In this document: in pieces, positions 32,188 through 42,139 of the stretch
How the letters are laid out: every line of letters starts with the position of its first letter
How positions within the stretch are numbered: position 1 is the stretch's first letter
Assembly: GCA_035494735.1 (NCBI GenBank)
Contig: DATJGS010000041.1
Coordinates: forward strand, 62,001-126,000
Direction of reading: 5' to 3'
Length of the DNA: 64,000 nucleotides
From: DATJGS01 sp035494735
GTDB lineage: Bacteria > Eisenbacteria > RBG-16-71-46
Made by a program: the position numbers and the translations under genes
The notes under the pieces: generated by a model
What the model was told of the DNA's origin: nothing
The model's database searches: none
Seen by the model: the letters and a program-made list of their open reading frames with translations, nothing else

Positions 32188-32292
32188 CGGCGGGGCGGAC
32201 GCGAAAAGACGGGCAGGGGCCCGTCGCCCCCCGGCCCCACCCCACCCCACCTTCGCTCCAGCCCTACCCGACTTTTCGCGTCCGCCCCGCCG
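32188..32292. repeat. Long inverted repeat, likely bidirectional terminator
   Basis: Perfect 21-bp arms (32188-32208 and 32272-32292) flank a 63-nt centre. The pairing continues inward for about 10 bp more with two mismatches. It sits between the convergent selenoprotein and cupin genes. The arms contain GCGAAAAG/CTTTTCGC, giving short T runs on either strand. Confidence 0.65.
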
Positions 32293-32337
32293 CGCGCGCG
32301 CAGTGCCCGAGCGCGTCGCCGTACGAGGTCGCGCTCG

Positions 32338-32703
32338 TTACGCCTCGTCGCGGTGCACGGTCTCGGGCGAGAACGCTGGCAGGCATACGGCGACGTATTC
32401 GGCGCCGTCGTCGCCGGGCGTGCTGTAGCGCACCCATTCGCCGGCGCGGGTCATGACGGCTTCGCCCTCGCGCACGTCGATCGCGCCGTCCCGGTGTTCG
32501 ACGCGCAGCAGGCCGCGCAGCACGACGGTGACCTCGTCGAACTCGGGCGTCTGACCGGGCTCCAGCCAGCCGGGCGGGCTCGTCATGCGCGCGACGCTCA
32601 GCGCGCTCGTGCCCGAGTTCACGCGGCCGACGAACTCCTCGATGCGCTTCGGCTTGTTGCCGGCGCTCTCGATGCGCGTCGGCCGCGGCAGGTGGACGGG
32701 CAC
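32338..32703 (-). CDS. Single-domain cupin protein
   Basis: 121-residue small beta-barrel. PGQTPEFDEVTVVLRGLLRVEHRDG and GEGEAV-like AIDVREGEAVMTRAGEWVRY correspond to cupin motifs 1 and 2. The metal-binding histidines of motif 1 are replaced by acidic residues, so an enzymatic role is uncertain. It could be a ligand-binding regulator or an ethanolamine-utilisation-type cupin. It lies 10 bp downstream of the OPT transporter gene and is likely co-transcribed. Confidence 0.65.
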   Translation of the reverse strand: MPVHLPRPTRIESAGNKPKRIEEFVGRVNSGTSALSVARMTSPPGWLEPGQTPEFDEVTVVLRGLLRVEHRDGAIDVREGEAVMTRAGEWVRYSTPGDDGAEYVAVCLPAFSPETVHRDEA

Positions 32704-32713
32704 GCGCTACGCC

Positions 32714-34492
32714 CTAGGAGCGCAGGTGCAGGAGTCCGATCGCGACCAGGATCGGGATGATGACGGCGACGATGGCTTCGCCGGCGATGAAGCCCGAGGC
32801 CAGCGGCGTCACGTGCTTGTCGTAGTTCTTGGGCGTGATCATGCGCCACAGCTCGGCCAGCACGCCGCCCACGAACATGGTCACGATCGCGCTGCCCGGG
32901 ACCAGCATGCCGATGCCGATGCCGGTCGGCGACGGCACCCACGCGCGCCCGCGCGTGCTCTCCAGAATCGCGAGCACGATGCCGATCAAGGATCCCACGA
33001 GGAACGCGTCGGCCGCGTGCGGCGGCAGCGCCGAGAAGCCGTGCGACATGATCGTGGCGAAACCGGCGATGCGCTGCGAGATCGGCGACTGGAGCCCGTT
33101 GTCGCCGCCCACGCCGTACGTCCGGCTGAGCAGCGGATACACGAGCGACACGGTGGCGGCGCCGACCGGCACCGCGATCAGCTGCGAGTACGTGAGGTAG
33201 CGCGGCGTGCTGCCGATCATGTGACCGGTCTTGTAGTCCTGCATCAGCCCTTCCGACTGGGTCGCGATCGAGCCGGTGATGCCGGTCGACGCGATGTTCG
33301 TGAGCACGTTGCCCGGGGCGAGCGCGCCGAAGATGCCCTGCATCAGGTTGATGAGCGTGCTGATCGGGCCCCAGTTCGTCTCGCCCAGCATGCGGATGCC
33401 GACGAGCATGAGCGGCAGCGAGAGCAGGATGGCGACGCTCGTCAGCCAGATCGGCATGCCCAGCACCCAGGACTGCACGGCGATCAGCGCGATCGCGCTC
33501 AGCGCCGAGCCCCACGCCACCCACGCCAGCGGGAAATCGCGGCCGTCGATCGCGCCGGTCTTGAAGTTGGAGAACGTTCGCACCAGCGAGCGCCAGCGGA
33601 TGACCATGGTCGTGAGCCCGCCGGCGATGAGGATGCCGACGGCCGGCCACATCACCCACAGCAGCATTTCGCGGCGCACCATGTGCGGCACGAGGCCCTT
33701 GGCCAGCAGAATGGGCGGCATCACGACCCAGCCGGCGATCGTGCCGATCAGCATGCTGGTGTTGATGCGCATGCCGACGAGCATCCCCGAGCCGATGTTC
33801 AGCAGGCTCCAACTCAAGCCGACGTTCATGATCGCACCGGTCGCGCCGAGCGCGAGCTTCTCGGGGATGCGGTACCACACGTCGCCCAGGAGCTGGGTGT
33901 CGGCGCGCAGCACCATGGTGACGCCCGACAGCACGCCGCCGATCCCGAGCGAGCGCGCCGCGTCCTTGGCCTCGGAGCCCTTCGAGTCGAGCACGATCAA
34001 CGTCTCGGCCGCGGCCACGCCGTCCGCGAACGTGAGCTTCTCGTCCACGACGTAGTGCTGGCGCAGCGGCACCGACAGCAGCACGCCGAGGAATCCGGCG
34101 GCGGTCAACCACAGGAACGACTGGAGCGGCCCCAGCTGGAACGTGAAGTGCGCCGCCGGATCCTGCCGCAGCAGATCGAACGCGGCCATGATGACGCACA
34201 GGAACGCGGTCTGGCCCGCGGACGTGCCCGCGGTCTGGACGATGTTGTTCTCCCAACGGTTGTAGTCCTTGAACGCGATGCCGAGCGCCAGGTAGCCGAA
34301 GAACGCGGAGACGACCGAGATGTTCGGGCCGAATCCCAGCTTGAGCACGATGTACGGATACGACGCCCCGATGACGGCGGCGACGAGCACCGCGACGATC
34401 ACCGAGCGCGGCGTGAATTCGCGGATATGGGCTGGCTTGAGCGGCGCGGCGTGTGCGTCCGGGGCGGGTGCGGCCTGCATGGGATTCGCCAT
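32714..34492 (-). CDS. OPT-family oligopeptide/metal-chelate transporter
   Basis: 592-residue inner-membrane protein with about 14-16 predicted helices. NNIVQTAGTSAGQTAFLC (about 82-99) and the internal repeat structure are characteristic of OPT carriers, which import short peptides or siderophore-metal complexes with protons. GDVWYRIPEKLALGATGAI and GLMQDYKTGHMIGSTPRYLT are further OPT motifs. The N-terminal 25 residues are Ala/Pro-rich. The substrate is not deducible from the neighbours. Confidence 0.85.
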   Translation of the reverse strand: MANPMQAAPAPDAHAAPLKPAHIREFTPRSVIVAVLVAAVIGASYPYIVLKLGFGPNISVVSAFFGYLALGIAFKDYNRWENNIVQTAGTSAGQTAFLCVIMAAFDLLRQDPAAHFTFQLGPLQSFLWLTAAGFLGVLLSVPLRQHYVVDEKLTFADGVAAAETLIVLDSKGSEAKDAARSLGIGGVLSGVTMVLRADTQLLGDVWYRIPEKLALGATGAIMNVGLSWSLLNIGSGMLVGMRINTSMLIGTIAGWVVMPPILLAKGLVPHMVRREMLLWVMWPAVGILIAGGLTTMVIRWRSLVRTFSNFKTGAIDGRDFPLAWVAWGSALSAIALIAVQSWVLGMPIWLTSVAILLSLPLMLVGIRMLGETNWGPISTLINLMQGIFGALAPGNVLTNIASTGITGSIATQSEGLMQDYKTGHMIGSTPRYLTYSQLIAVPVGAATVSLVYPLLSRTYGVGGDNGLQSPISQRIAGFATIMSHGFSALPPHAADAFLVGSLIGIVLAILESTRGRAWVPSPTGIGIGMLVPGSAIVTMFVGGVLAELWRMITPKNYDKHVTPLASGFIAGEAIVAVIIPILVAIGLLHLRS

Positions 34493-34619
34493 GGCGGCGG
34501 AGACTAGCAGCCGGGACGGTCGCGGCGCAGCGGGGAATTCACGCGCGGCTCCCGGCGGCGACGCGCGGCTCGGGGACCCGGCGGACCCATCCCCGAGCCG
34601 CGCGTGGGCCCGGCGCGAC

Positions 34620-35339
34620 CTAGTAGAGACCGGGCGCGTGCGTGTCGAGCGAGCCCCAGATCTCCTTCAGCCGGGCGTCGCGCCCGCAGCCTTCGCGGTA
34701 CGAGTGATAGCGCTGGGGATCCTTGCGGTAGAAGTCCTGGTGATACTCCTCGGCCGGATAGAACGTGCTGGCCGGCACGATCAGCGTGACGATCGGCTTC
34801 TTCAGCCGGCCCGACGCGGCGATCTTCTTCTCGGTCTCGAGCGCGAGCCGGTGCTGCTCCTCGCCGTGATAGAAGATGACCGAGCGGTATTCCGAGCCGC
34901 GGTCGCAGAACTGCCCGTCGGCCTGCGTCGGATCGACGTTGTGCCAGAAGATGTCGAGCAGCTTCGCGTACGTGGTCTGCTTCGGGTCGTACACGATGTC
35001 GATCGACTCGAAGTGCCCGGTCATTCCGGTGCCGACCTGCTCGTATGTCGGGTGGTCGACGTGGCCGCCGGTGTAGCCCGACGTCACGGATTTCACGCCC
35101 GGGCGCTGCTCGAACGTCGTCTCGCCGCACCAGAAGCAGCCGAGAGCGAACGTGGCGTGAGCGAGCGTGGCGTCCGTGCGATCGGCATCGGGAGCGGCCG
35201 GCTGAGCGCGCTGGCCGGCCTTGATCGAACGCAGCGTCGCGGTCTTGGGGTGCGCGTCGGCGGTGGCGCCGGCCGGCGCGGACGCGACGAGCAGCGAGAA
35301 GGTGGCAAAGAGCGGAAGGACGAACGGGCGCAGCGTCAT
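34620..35339 (-). CDS. msrA: Periplasmic peptide-methionine (S)-S-oxide reductase
   Basis: Repairs oxidised methionine in proteins; 239 aa. The first 25 or so residues form a signal peptide (LPLFATFSLLVASAPAGATA), so this MsrA acts outside the cytoplasm. FALGCFWCGETTFEQRPGV has the catalytic Cys. GYTGGHVDHPTYEQV, DPTQADGQFCDRGSEYRS and PAEEYHQDFYRKDP complete the active site. The C-terminal YREGCGRD carries a possible resolving cysteine. It stands as a single gene. Confidence 0.93.
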   Translation of the reverse strand: MTLRPFVLPLFATFSLLVASAPAGATADAHPKTATLRSIKAGQRAQPAAPDADRTDATLAHATFALGCFWCGETTFEQRPGVKSVTSGYTGGHVDHPTYEQVGTGMTGHFESIDIVYDPKQTTYAKLLDIFWHNVDPTQADGQFCDRGSEYRSVIFYHGEEQHRLALETEKKIAASGRLKKPIVTLIVPASTFYPAEEYHQDFYRKDPQRYHSYREGCGRDARLKEIWGSLDTHAPGLY

Positions 35340-35469
35340 GATCTCTGATCTCCGGTGAAGGGCGGGGAGCGCATCGGCCCCGTTCCAGGGAAGCACCTGC
35401 GTAGCCTAACCCAACGTACGCACGACGCGCCCCGGGGTGACCGGAGGGCGTCGAGCGGGGCCCGTGTCG

Positions 35470-35492
35470 GCCGGCGCCGTCGCGACGCCGGC
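35470..35492 (-). terminator. Hairpin downstream of VOC gene
   Basis: GCCGGCG (35470-35476) and CGCCGGC (35486-35492) form a 7-bp GC stem with a 9-nt loop, 14 bp after the VOC-protein stop on the minus strand. There is no U-tract. Confidence 0.35.
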
Positions 35493-35505
35493 ACGGAGCC
35501 GGCCG

Positions 35506-36141
35506 CTAGCGCAGTTCGACCTCGCCGCGCGGCGTCGCGAGCTTCGCGATCAAGGCGGGCGCCGGGCCCTTGCCCACGACGAGATCGAGGTCGAGCGCGT
35601 CCAGCGCCAAACGCACGCGCTCGGGCTCGGGATGCTCGGCGCTGAGCGCGAGCACGCGGCCGCCGGATGGCGCGCTCGCGGCCGGATGCGCCGTCGCGCC
35701 CCAGTCGATGAAGAACGGCAGCAGGCCGTCCATGCGCGGCGCCAGCGGATCGGTCATGCGCCAGCTCAGCACGGAGCCGTCGGGCCGCGTGCGCGAGCGG
35801 TCGAAGACCGCGCCGAGATCGATGCCGTGTCGCGAGGCGAGCGCCGCGAGCGCGTCCAGTTCGACGCCGCGCGCGACCCACGCCGCGAGCTTCGGCGCGC
35901 GCTGCCGATCGAGACCGAACGGGCGGGGTCCGTGCGTGGCGGCCGCCTCAGGATCGGGGCCCATCAGCTCGAGGTACACGCGGTCCCCGAGGCCGATGAG
36001 CGCGTTGTGCGTTCCCCAGGCCGGATGGCGGCCGCCGACGATCGCGCGCACGCCGAGGCGTCGCTCGAACTCGGCGACGGTCGCGGCCACGTCGGGCGTG
36101 GCCACGATCAGATGATCGAGCACGTCGGGGAAAGCGGACAT
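35506..36141 (-). CDS. VOC-superfamily (glyoxalase-like) protein
   Basis: 211 residues with a glyoxalase-like fold. LDHLIVATPDVAATVAEFERRLGV opens a typical beta-alpha-beta module, and GTHNALIGLGDRVYLELMGPDP gives the His and Glu ligands of the first half. It resembles Glyoxalase_3-type proteins of unknown substrate. The start is taken as ATG 36141; GTG 36150, which overlaps the ATPase stop, is an alternative. It follows the AAA ATPase gene immediately. Confidence 0.75.
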   Translation of the reverse strand: MSAFPDVLDHLIVATPDVAATVAEFERRLGVRAIVGGRHPAWGTHNALIGLGDRVYLELMGPDPEAAATHGPRPFGLDRQRAPKLAAWVARGVELDALAALASRHGIDLGAVFDRSRTRPDGSVLSWRMTDPLAPRMDGLLPFFIDWGATAHPAASAPSGGRVLALSAEHPEPERVRLALDALDLDLVVGKGPAPALIAKLATPRGEVELR

Positions 36142-36146
36142 GCGAG

Positions 36147-37337
36147 TCACTGCCGCCAGTCGTCGCCAGGCATTGAGCGCTTCAGGAACTCGTCGAAGAG
36201 GGGCACGGTGAAAGCAGTGTCTCCATGTGCTGGACTCCAGATCATGCCCTTCGCGATGAGCTGGTTTCTAGTTGGAGCAAGTGCGGTCACCTTTCTGCCG
36301 AGCCTGTCCGCGATGTTCCCCGAGCGATGGGGTCCGGGACCGAGGTCCGCCATGGCACGCAGGTAGCGCTTCTCGAAGGGAGTCAGTCGGTCGAAGCGCA
36401 CCCTGAAGAAACTGCCGTCCAGGGCTGCGACTGCCGCACGCGACGCTGCTTCGACATCAGTGAGTGTGATGGGAGAGTGCTTCGCTGCCTCCCACGCGTG
36501 CTTGCCCCACTCCTGAAGGAAGTAGGGGTAGCCGCGGGTCTCCGCGATGATTCGATCCACCGCCGGGTCCTCGATCGCGGCCTCTTCGTCGAGGATCGGC
36601 TTTACGATTGCGCGTCGAGCGTCGGCTGCTCCGAGGGGCCCGACCTCGGGGAAGTCGAAAAGACGTTCGGCATAGGACTTCGCCCTGCCGGTCAGCCCCC
36701 TCAACTGCGGAAGGCCCGCGCCAACCATCGTGATGGGGACTCGACGCTGGGCGCATCGATGAAGCGCCGCGATGAGCACAGCCAGTTGCTCCTCGGGGAC
36801 GTATTGCAGTTCGTCGACGAAGAGGACCGCCGCTGTATCCGCCTCCTTCGCTGCCTCGCCGGCGGCCTCAAGAAGCGCGGGGAGATCCTGCTCGAGATCG
36901 CCGTTGTCCGCGAGCCCGGCCTCAGGTTCCAAGTCCAGCCCGACCTCGATGTCTCCAAACTTGACCTTGAGAGCCCTCGCGAATCCGGCGAGCGCCCGCA
37001 GTCCTCGCTCCGCGAGCTCCTTTGCCTTCTCTACGCGACTCATCTGGAGGAGGGCCACGCGAAGTTGCGGAGCGAGCATCGCGGGGAGCGACCGACCTTC
37101 GGGCGCCTCGAGGCGAATGGCCTGAATTCCCGTGGCCTTGGCGTCATCGCACATCTGGTCCAGCAGAACCGTCTTGCCGACGCCGCGAAGACCAACCATC
37201 AGGACGCTCTTGGCCGGGCGACCGAGGCGGATTCGATCGATCGCAATGCGCACGCGTTCGCGGAGCTCGTCACGGCCGGCAAGTTCAGGCGGAGGGGTTC
37301 CCGCGCCGGGGGCGAATGGGTTTCGGACGGGGTCCAT
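36147..37337 (-). CDS. AAA+ ATPase (ORC/STAND-like), atypical base composition
   Basis: 396-residue P-loop ATPase. ELAGRDELRERVRIAIDRI precedes Walker A VGLRGVGKT (about 48-56). Walker B is AVLFVDELQYV, sensor-1 region TMVGAGLPQL, and a winged-helix-like C-terminus follows (LTPFEKRYLRAMADLGPG, IADRLGRKVTALAPTRNQL). Such orphan ATPases are scattered in bacteria, often beside mobile DNA, and their role is unknown. Third-position A/T is visibly commoner here than in neighbours, and the upstream 75 bp are AT-rich, suggesting acquisition. It has its own promoter region with a palindrome. Confidence 0.8.
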   Translation of the reverse strand: MDPVRNPFAPGAGTPPPELAGRDELRERVRIAIDRIRLGRPAKSVLMVGLRGVGKTVLLDQMCDDAKATGIQAIRLEAPEGRSLPAMLAPQLRVALLQMSRVEKAKELAERGLRALAGFARALKVKFGDIEVGLDLEPEAGLADNGDLEQDLPALLEAAGEAAKEADTAAVLFVDELQYVPEEQLAVLIAALHRCAQRRVPITMVGAGLPQLRGLTGRAKSYAERLFDFPEVGPLGAADARRAIVKPILDEEAAIEDPAVDRIIAETRGYPYFLQEWGKHAWEAAKHSPITLTDVEAASRAAVAALDGSFFRVRFDRLTPFEKRYLRAMADLGPGPHRSGNIADRLGRKVTALAPTRNQLIAKGMIWSPAHGDTAFTVPLFDEFLKRSMPGDDWRQ

Positions 37338-37343
37338 GCGGGC

Positions 37344-37372
37344 AATCTATGCGCTTATTTGGCGAATTACAA
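37344..37372 (-). promoter_or_regulatory. Promoter of AAA ATPase gene
   Basis: The minus strand reads TTGTAA (37372-37367), 17 bp, TAGATT (37349-37344), then 6 bp to ATG 37337. No ribosome-binding site fits between, so a leaderless transcript is predicted. Confidence 0.45.
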
Positions 37373-37395
37373 GATCTGCATAAGACACCAAATAA
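37355..37395. promoter_or_regulatory. Inverted repeat, possible operator
   Basis: TTATTTGG (37355-37362) and CCAAATAA (37388-37395) form a perfect 8-bp inverted repeat with a 25-bp centre. It straddles the -35 and spacer of the AAA ATPase promoter, in an AT-rich pocket that is unusual for this window. Confidence 0.4.
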
Positions 37396-37413
37396 ACAGA
37401 TAACTTGCGGAGG

Positions 37414-37686
37414 CTAGGCGGACAGGTTCCCGCTCACGCTGTCGGCCAGGACCGTGGCGCGATTGTTCGAGACCTCGAAGAACCCGCCGCTCACCTCGAC
37501 CGCTTCGTCGGCGCCGCCCGGCCGGCGCACGGTGAGCCGGCCCTCGGCCAGCCCGGTGACGAGCGCGGCGTGATGCGCGAGCACGCCGAGATAGCCCTCG
37601 CTGCCCGGCACCTGGACGTACTCGACCGTGCCCTCGAACACCGCGCGTTCGGGCGTCAGGATCGCGAGCTGGAACGTGGCGGCCAT
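37414..37686 (-). CDS. atpC: ATP synthase epsilon subunit, short form
   Basis: Central-stalk subunit of F1, 90 aa. The N-terminal beta-sandwich is complete (FQLAILTPERAVFEG, VQVPGSEGYLGVLAHHAALVT, GGFFEVSNNRATVLAD). The C-terminal two-helix domain of about 45 residues, which inhibits ATP hydrolysis in many bacteria, is missing. It is the last gene of the operon, 3 bp after atpD. Confidence 0.92.
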   Translation of the reverse strand: MAATFQLAILTPERAVFEGTVEYVQVPGSEGYLGVLAHHAALVTGLAEGRLTVRRPGGADEAVEVSGGFFEVSNNRATVLADSVSGNLSA

Positions 37687-37689
37687 GGC

Positions 37690-39089
<1,400 letters not shown>

Positions 39090-39093
<4 letters not shown>

Positions 39094-39179
39094 GTGCGCT
39101 CCTGTCCCCGCTCGACGAGCCCGTTGCCCGCGAACGCGCGCAGGGTCTCGGTGATTTGCTCTTTCGCGCGATCGCTCAC
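39090..39179 (-). CDS. 29-codon minicistron bridging atpG and atpD
   Basis: GTG 39179 overlaps the atpG stop (GTGA), and its TGA at 39092-39090 overlaps the atpD ATG (ATGA), so it fills the intercistronic gap exactly. The encoded peptide is charged, with no family resemblance (begins VSDRAKEQITETLRAFAG). It could simply carry ribosomes from atpG to atpD, set the alpha/beta/gamma ratio, or be a coincidence of high GC. No independent evidence of translation. Confidence 0.35.
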
Positions 39180-40033
39180 TTGAGCGCCTCCGCGCCGCCG
39201 ACCAGCTCGGCGATTTCCTTGGTGATGGCCGCCTGACGCAGCCGGTTGCGCGTCAGCGTCAGCGCGTCCACGAGCTCGCCCGCGTTCTTGCGCGCGGAAC
39301 CCATCGCGATCATGCGCGCCGACTGCTCGGACGCGAGCGCGTCGGCCATGGCCGCGTACAGCTTGGCCGTCGCGTAGCGCGACAGCAGGTCGGCGAACAG
39401 GCTCTCGGCGTCGGGCTCGAAGATCGTGCCGCGGTCCGGCGCGGCCTTCTGCGTCTCGCCGGCTCCGACCGGCAGGAACACTTCGGTGCGCACCTGGCGC
39501 ACGAGCGCGCTCTTGAAGTGCGAGTACACGATCTCGACGCGATCCACGCGCCCGCTCACGAACAGCTCCGTCAGCTCGGCCGTCAGCTGGCGCGCGAAGT
39601 CGAGGCTGGCCTCGCCCGGCAGCTCGGTGTGCTGCGCGAGCACCGGATAGCCGCGGCGGCGCACGTAGTCGCGCGCCTTGCGCCCGAGCAGCACGAGCTG
39701 CACGGCGCCCGGCGGCGCGGTGCGCACACGCTGCTCGGCGACGCGGATCACGTTCGCGTTGTACGCGCCCGCGAAGCCGCGATCGGCGGCGATCACCAGG
39801 ATCGCCGTGGTCTTGACGTCGCGCGCCTTGAACAGCGGGTGCTCGAGATCCGCGGCGGCGCCGGCCAGGTTCGCGAGCATCTCCGTGATCTTCTGGGCGT
39901 ACGGCGCGCTGGCCTGGGCTCGCGACTGGGCGCGACGCAGCTTCGCTGCCGCGACCATTTCCATGGCCTTGAACAGCTGCTGCATGTTCTTCGTCGCGCG
40001 GATGCGCCGCCGGAGATCCTTGAGCGAGGCCAT
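39176..40033 (-). CDS. atpG: ATP synthase gamma subunit
   Basis: Rotor shaft of F1, 285 aa. The N-terminal coiled coil MASLKDLRRRIRATKNMQQLFKAMEMVAAAKLRRAQ and C-terminal coiled coil (RMIAMGSARKNAGELVDALTLTRNRLRQAAITKEIAELVGGAEAL) flank the Rossmann-like middle (VIAADRGFAGAYNANVIR). The gene lies 4 bp after atpA. Confidence 0.96.
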   Translation of the reverse strand: MASLKDLRRRIRATKNMQQLFKAMEMVAAAKLRRAQSRAQASAPYAQKITEMLANLAGAAADLEHPLFKARDVKTTAILVIAADRGFAGAYNANVIRVAEQRVRTAPPGAVQLVLLGRKARDYVRRRGYPVLAQHTELPGEASLDFARQLTAELTELFVSGRVDRVEIVYSHFKSALVRQVRTEVFLPVGAGETQKAAPDRGTIFEPDAESLFADLLSRYATAKLYAAMADALASEQSARMIAMGSARKNAGELVDALTLTRNRLRQAAITKEIAELVGGAEALK

Positions 40034-40037
40034 GGTC

Positions 40038-41546
40038 CTATGCCTGGAACGTCGCCTTGAACGCCTTGCACGCCTCGTGCAGGCGCTGCTGATCGCCGTC
40101 GGAGATCGCCTTCTGCGTGCGCACGTTGTGCGGCACTTCCGGATAGCGGCTGTCGAGGAACGCGAGCCACTCGCTCTCGAACTTGCGCACGGCGATCACC
40201 GCGACGTCGTCGAGGTAGCCGTTCGTGCCCGCCCAGATCGACAGCACCTGCTTCTCGACCGGCAGCGGCACGAACTGGCCCTGCTTCAGCAGTTCGACCA
40301 TGCGCTCGCCGCGCGTCAGCTGCGCGAGCGTCGCCTTGTCGAGGTCGGAGCCGAACTGCGCGAACGCGGCGAGCGCGCGGTACTGCGCGAGGTCGAGGCG
40401 CAGGCGCCCGGCGACCTGGCGCATGGCCTTGATCTGCGCGTTGCCGCCGACGCGCGACACCGAGATGCCGACGTTGATGGCGGGCCGCACGCCGGAGTAG
40501 AACAGGTCCGACTCGAGGAAGATCTGGCCGTCGGTGATCGAGATCACGTTCGTCGGGATGTACGCGGACACATCGCCGGCCTGCGTCTCGATGAACGGCA
40601 GCGCGGTCAGCGAGCCGGCGCCCAGCGCGTCCGACAGCTTGCACGCGCGCTCGAGCAGCCGCGAGTGCAGGTAGAACACGTCGCCCGGGTACGCTTCGCG
40701 GCCCGGCGGGCGACGCAGCAGCAGCGACAGCTGGCGGTACGCCGTCGCGTGCTTCGACAGGTCGTCGTAGACGCACAGCACGTGACCGCCGCTGAACGTG
40801 AACTCCTCGCCCATCGCGCAACCCGAGTACGGCGCGATGAACTGGAGCGGCGCCGGCTCGGAGGCGGACGCGGTGACCACGATCGTGTACTCCATGGCCC
40901 CGTGCTTCTCGAGCGTCGCCACCACGTTCGCGACCGTCGACTCCTTCTGCCCGATCGCGACGTAGATGCAGATCACGCCGCTGCCCTTCTGGTTCAGGAT
41001 CGTGTCGAGCGCGATCGTGGTCTTGCCGGTCTGGCGGTCGCCGATGATGAGTTCTCGCTGGCCGCGACCGATCGGGATCATCGCGTCGATGGCCTTGATG
41101 CCGGTCTGCAGCGGCTCCTTGACCGGCTGGCGTTCGATGACGCCCGGCGCCTTGAACTCGATGTTGCGGTACTTGTCCGAACCGATCGGGCCCTTGCCGT
41201 CGACCGGCACGCCGATGGCGTTGACGACGCGCCCGATCATGGCCTTGCCGACGGGCACCGAGGCGATGCGGTTCGTGCGCTCGACGCGATCGCCTTCCTT
41301 GATGTTCTTGTCCGGGCCGAACAGCACGGCGCCGACGTTGTCCTCTTCGAGGTTCAGCACCATGCCCATGACGTCGCCCGGGAACTTGAGCAGTTCCCCG
41401 GCCATCGCGTCCTCGAGACCCCACAGGCGGGCGATACCGTCGCCCACCGAGAGCACCGTGCCGACGCTCTTGGTCTCGAGCTTGGCCTCGTAGCGTTCGA
41501 GTTCCTGCGCCAGGACGGCGCTTACTTCTTCCGGTCGAAAGGACAT
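40038..41546 (-). CDS. atpA: ATP synthase alpha subunit
   Basis: Non-catalytic nucleotide-binding subunit of F1, 502 aa. GDGIARLWGLEDAMAGELLKF in the N-terminal barrel, P-loop GDRQTGKTTIALDTI, AIGQKESTVANVV, and the arginine-finger region VGISVSRVGGNAQIKAM are canonical. A 46-bp gap separates it from atpH upstream. Confidence 0.97.
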   Translation of the reverse strand: MSFRPEEVSAVLAQELERYEAKLETKSVGTVLSVGDGIARLWGLEDAMAGELLKFPGDVMGMVLNLEEDNVGAVLFGPDKNIKEGDRVERTNRIASVPVGKAMIGRVVNAIGVPVDGKGPIGSDKYRNIEFKAPGVIERQPVKEPLQTGIKAIDAMIPIGRGQRELIIGDRQTGKTTIALDTILNQKGSGVICIYVAIGQKESTVANVVATLEKHGAMEYTIVVTASASEPAPLQFIAPYSGCAMGEEFTFSGGHVLCVYDDLSKHATAYRQLSLLLRRPPGREAYPGDVFYLHSRLLERACKLSDALGAGSLTALPFIETQAGDVSAYIPTNVISITDGQIFLESDLFYSGVRPAINVGISVSRVGGNAQIKAMRQVAGRLRLDLAQYRALAAFAQFGSDLDKATLAQLTRGERMVELLKQGQFVPLPVEKQVLSIWAGTNGYLDDVAVIAVRKFESEWLAFLDSRYPEVPHNVRTQKAISDGDQQRLHEACKAFKATFQA

Positions 41547-41592
41547 GGGTGTCAGCCCCGAAGGTTCGAGAATTGGGTCACGGGCATCGGCA

Positions 41593-42138
41593 TCAGACGC
41601 TGGCCTCGTTCAGCTGCTTGGCGATGGTTTCGAGCAACGTGCGCACGGAGCGGTCCACGAGCCGGTCGCCGATGCGCACGAGCGCGCCGCCGAGCAGCGC
41701 GGGGTCGACTTCGCGCGTGACCTTGATGGTGGAGTTCGTCCAGCGCTCGAGCGTCTCGTGCAGCCGCCGCGCCTCCTTGTCTTCCAGGGGCACGGCGCTC
41801 ACCACGAGCGCGCGCTGGACGCCCTGCGCGCGCTCGACCAGCGCCTCGAATTCGCGGACCGCGGCCGCGAACTCGGGCAGGCGCTTCTTGCGCAGCAGCA
41901 GGTCGAGGAACACGACGACGGTGCGCCCGACGCGCCCGTCGAGCGCCGACTTGAGCGCGGTGCGCTTGTCGGCGAGACGCGTCTGCGGCGACGCCATGAA
42001 CGCGGCCACGCGAGTGCCGGGGGCGAACACCTCGAGCAGCCCCCTGACGTCGCCGAGCGCCGCGGCGGTCTCGCCGCGCTTCTCGGTGGTCAGGAACAGG
42101 GCCTTCGCGTAGCGGGCCGCGACCGTCGAATCCTTCAC
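41593..42138 (-). CDS. atpH: ATP synthase delta subunit
   Basis: Peripheral-stalk subunit joining F1 to b, 181 aa. The N-terminal helical bundle begins VAARYAKALFLTTEKRGE, and the C-terminal VDPALLGGALVRIGDRLVDRSVRTLLETI is the conserved OSCP signature. It starts 1 bp after the atpF stop. Confidence 0.95.
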   Translation of the reverse strand: MKDSTVAARYAKALFLTTEKRGETAAALGDVRGLLEVFAPGTRVAAFMASPQTRLADKRTALKSALDGRVGRTVVVFLDLLLRKKRLPEFAAAVREFEALVERAQGVQRALVVSAVPLEDKEARRLHETLERWTNSTIKVTREVDPALLGGALVRIGDRLVDRSVRTLLETIAKQLNEASV

Positions 42139-42139
42139 G

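Noticed and set aside
36225..37403. Plus-strand 392-codon frame opposite the AAA ATPase gene
   Set aside because: Composition is atypical and no motif is visible, while the minus strand has intact Walker motifs.
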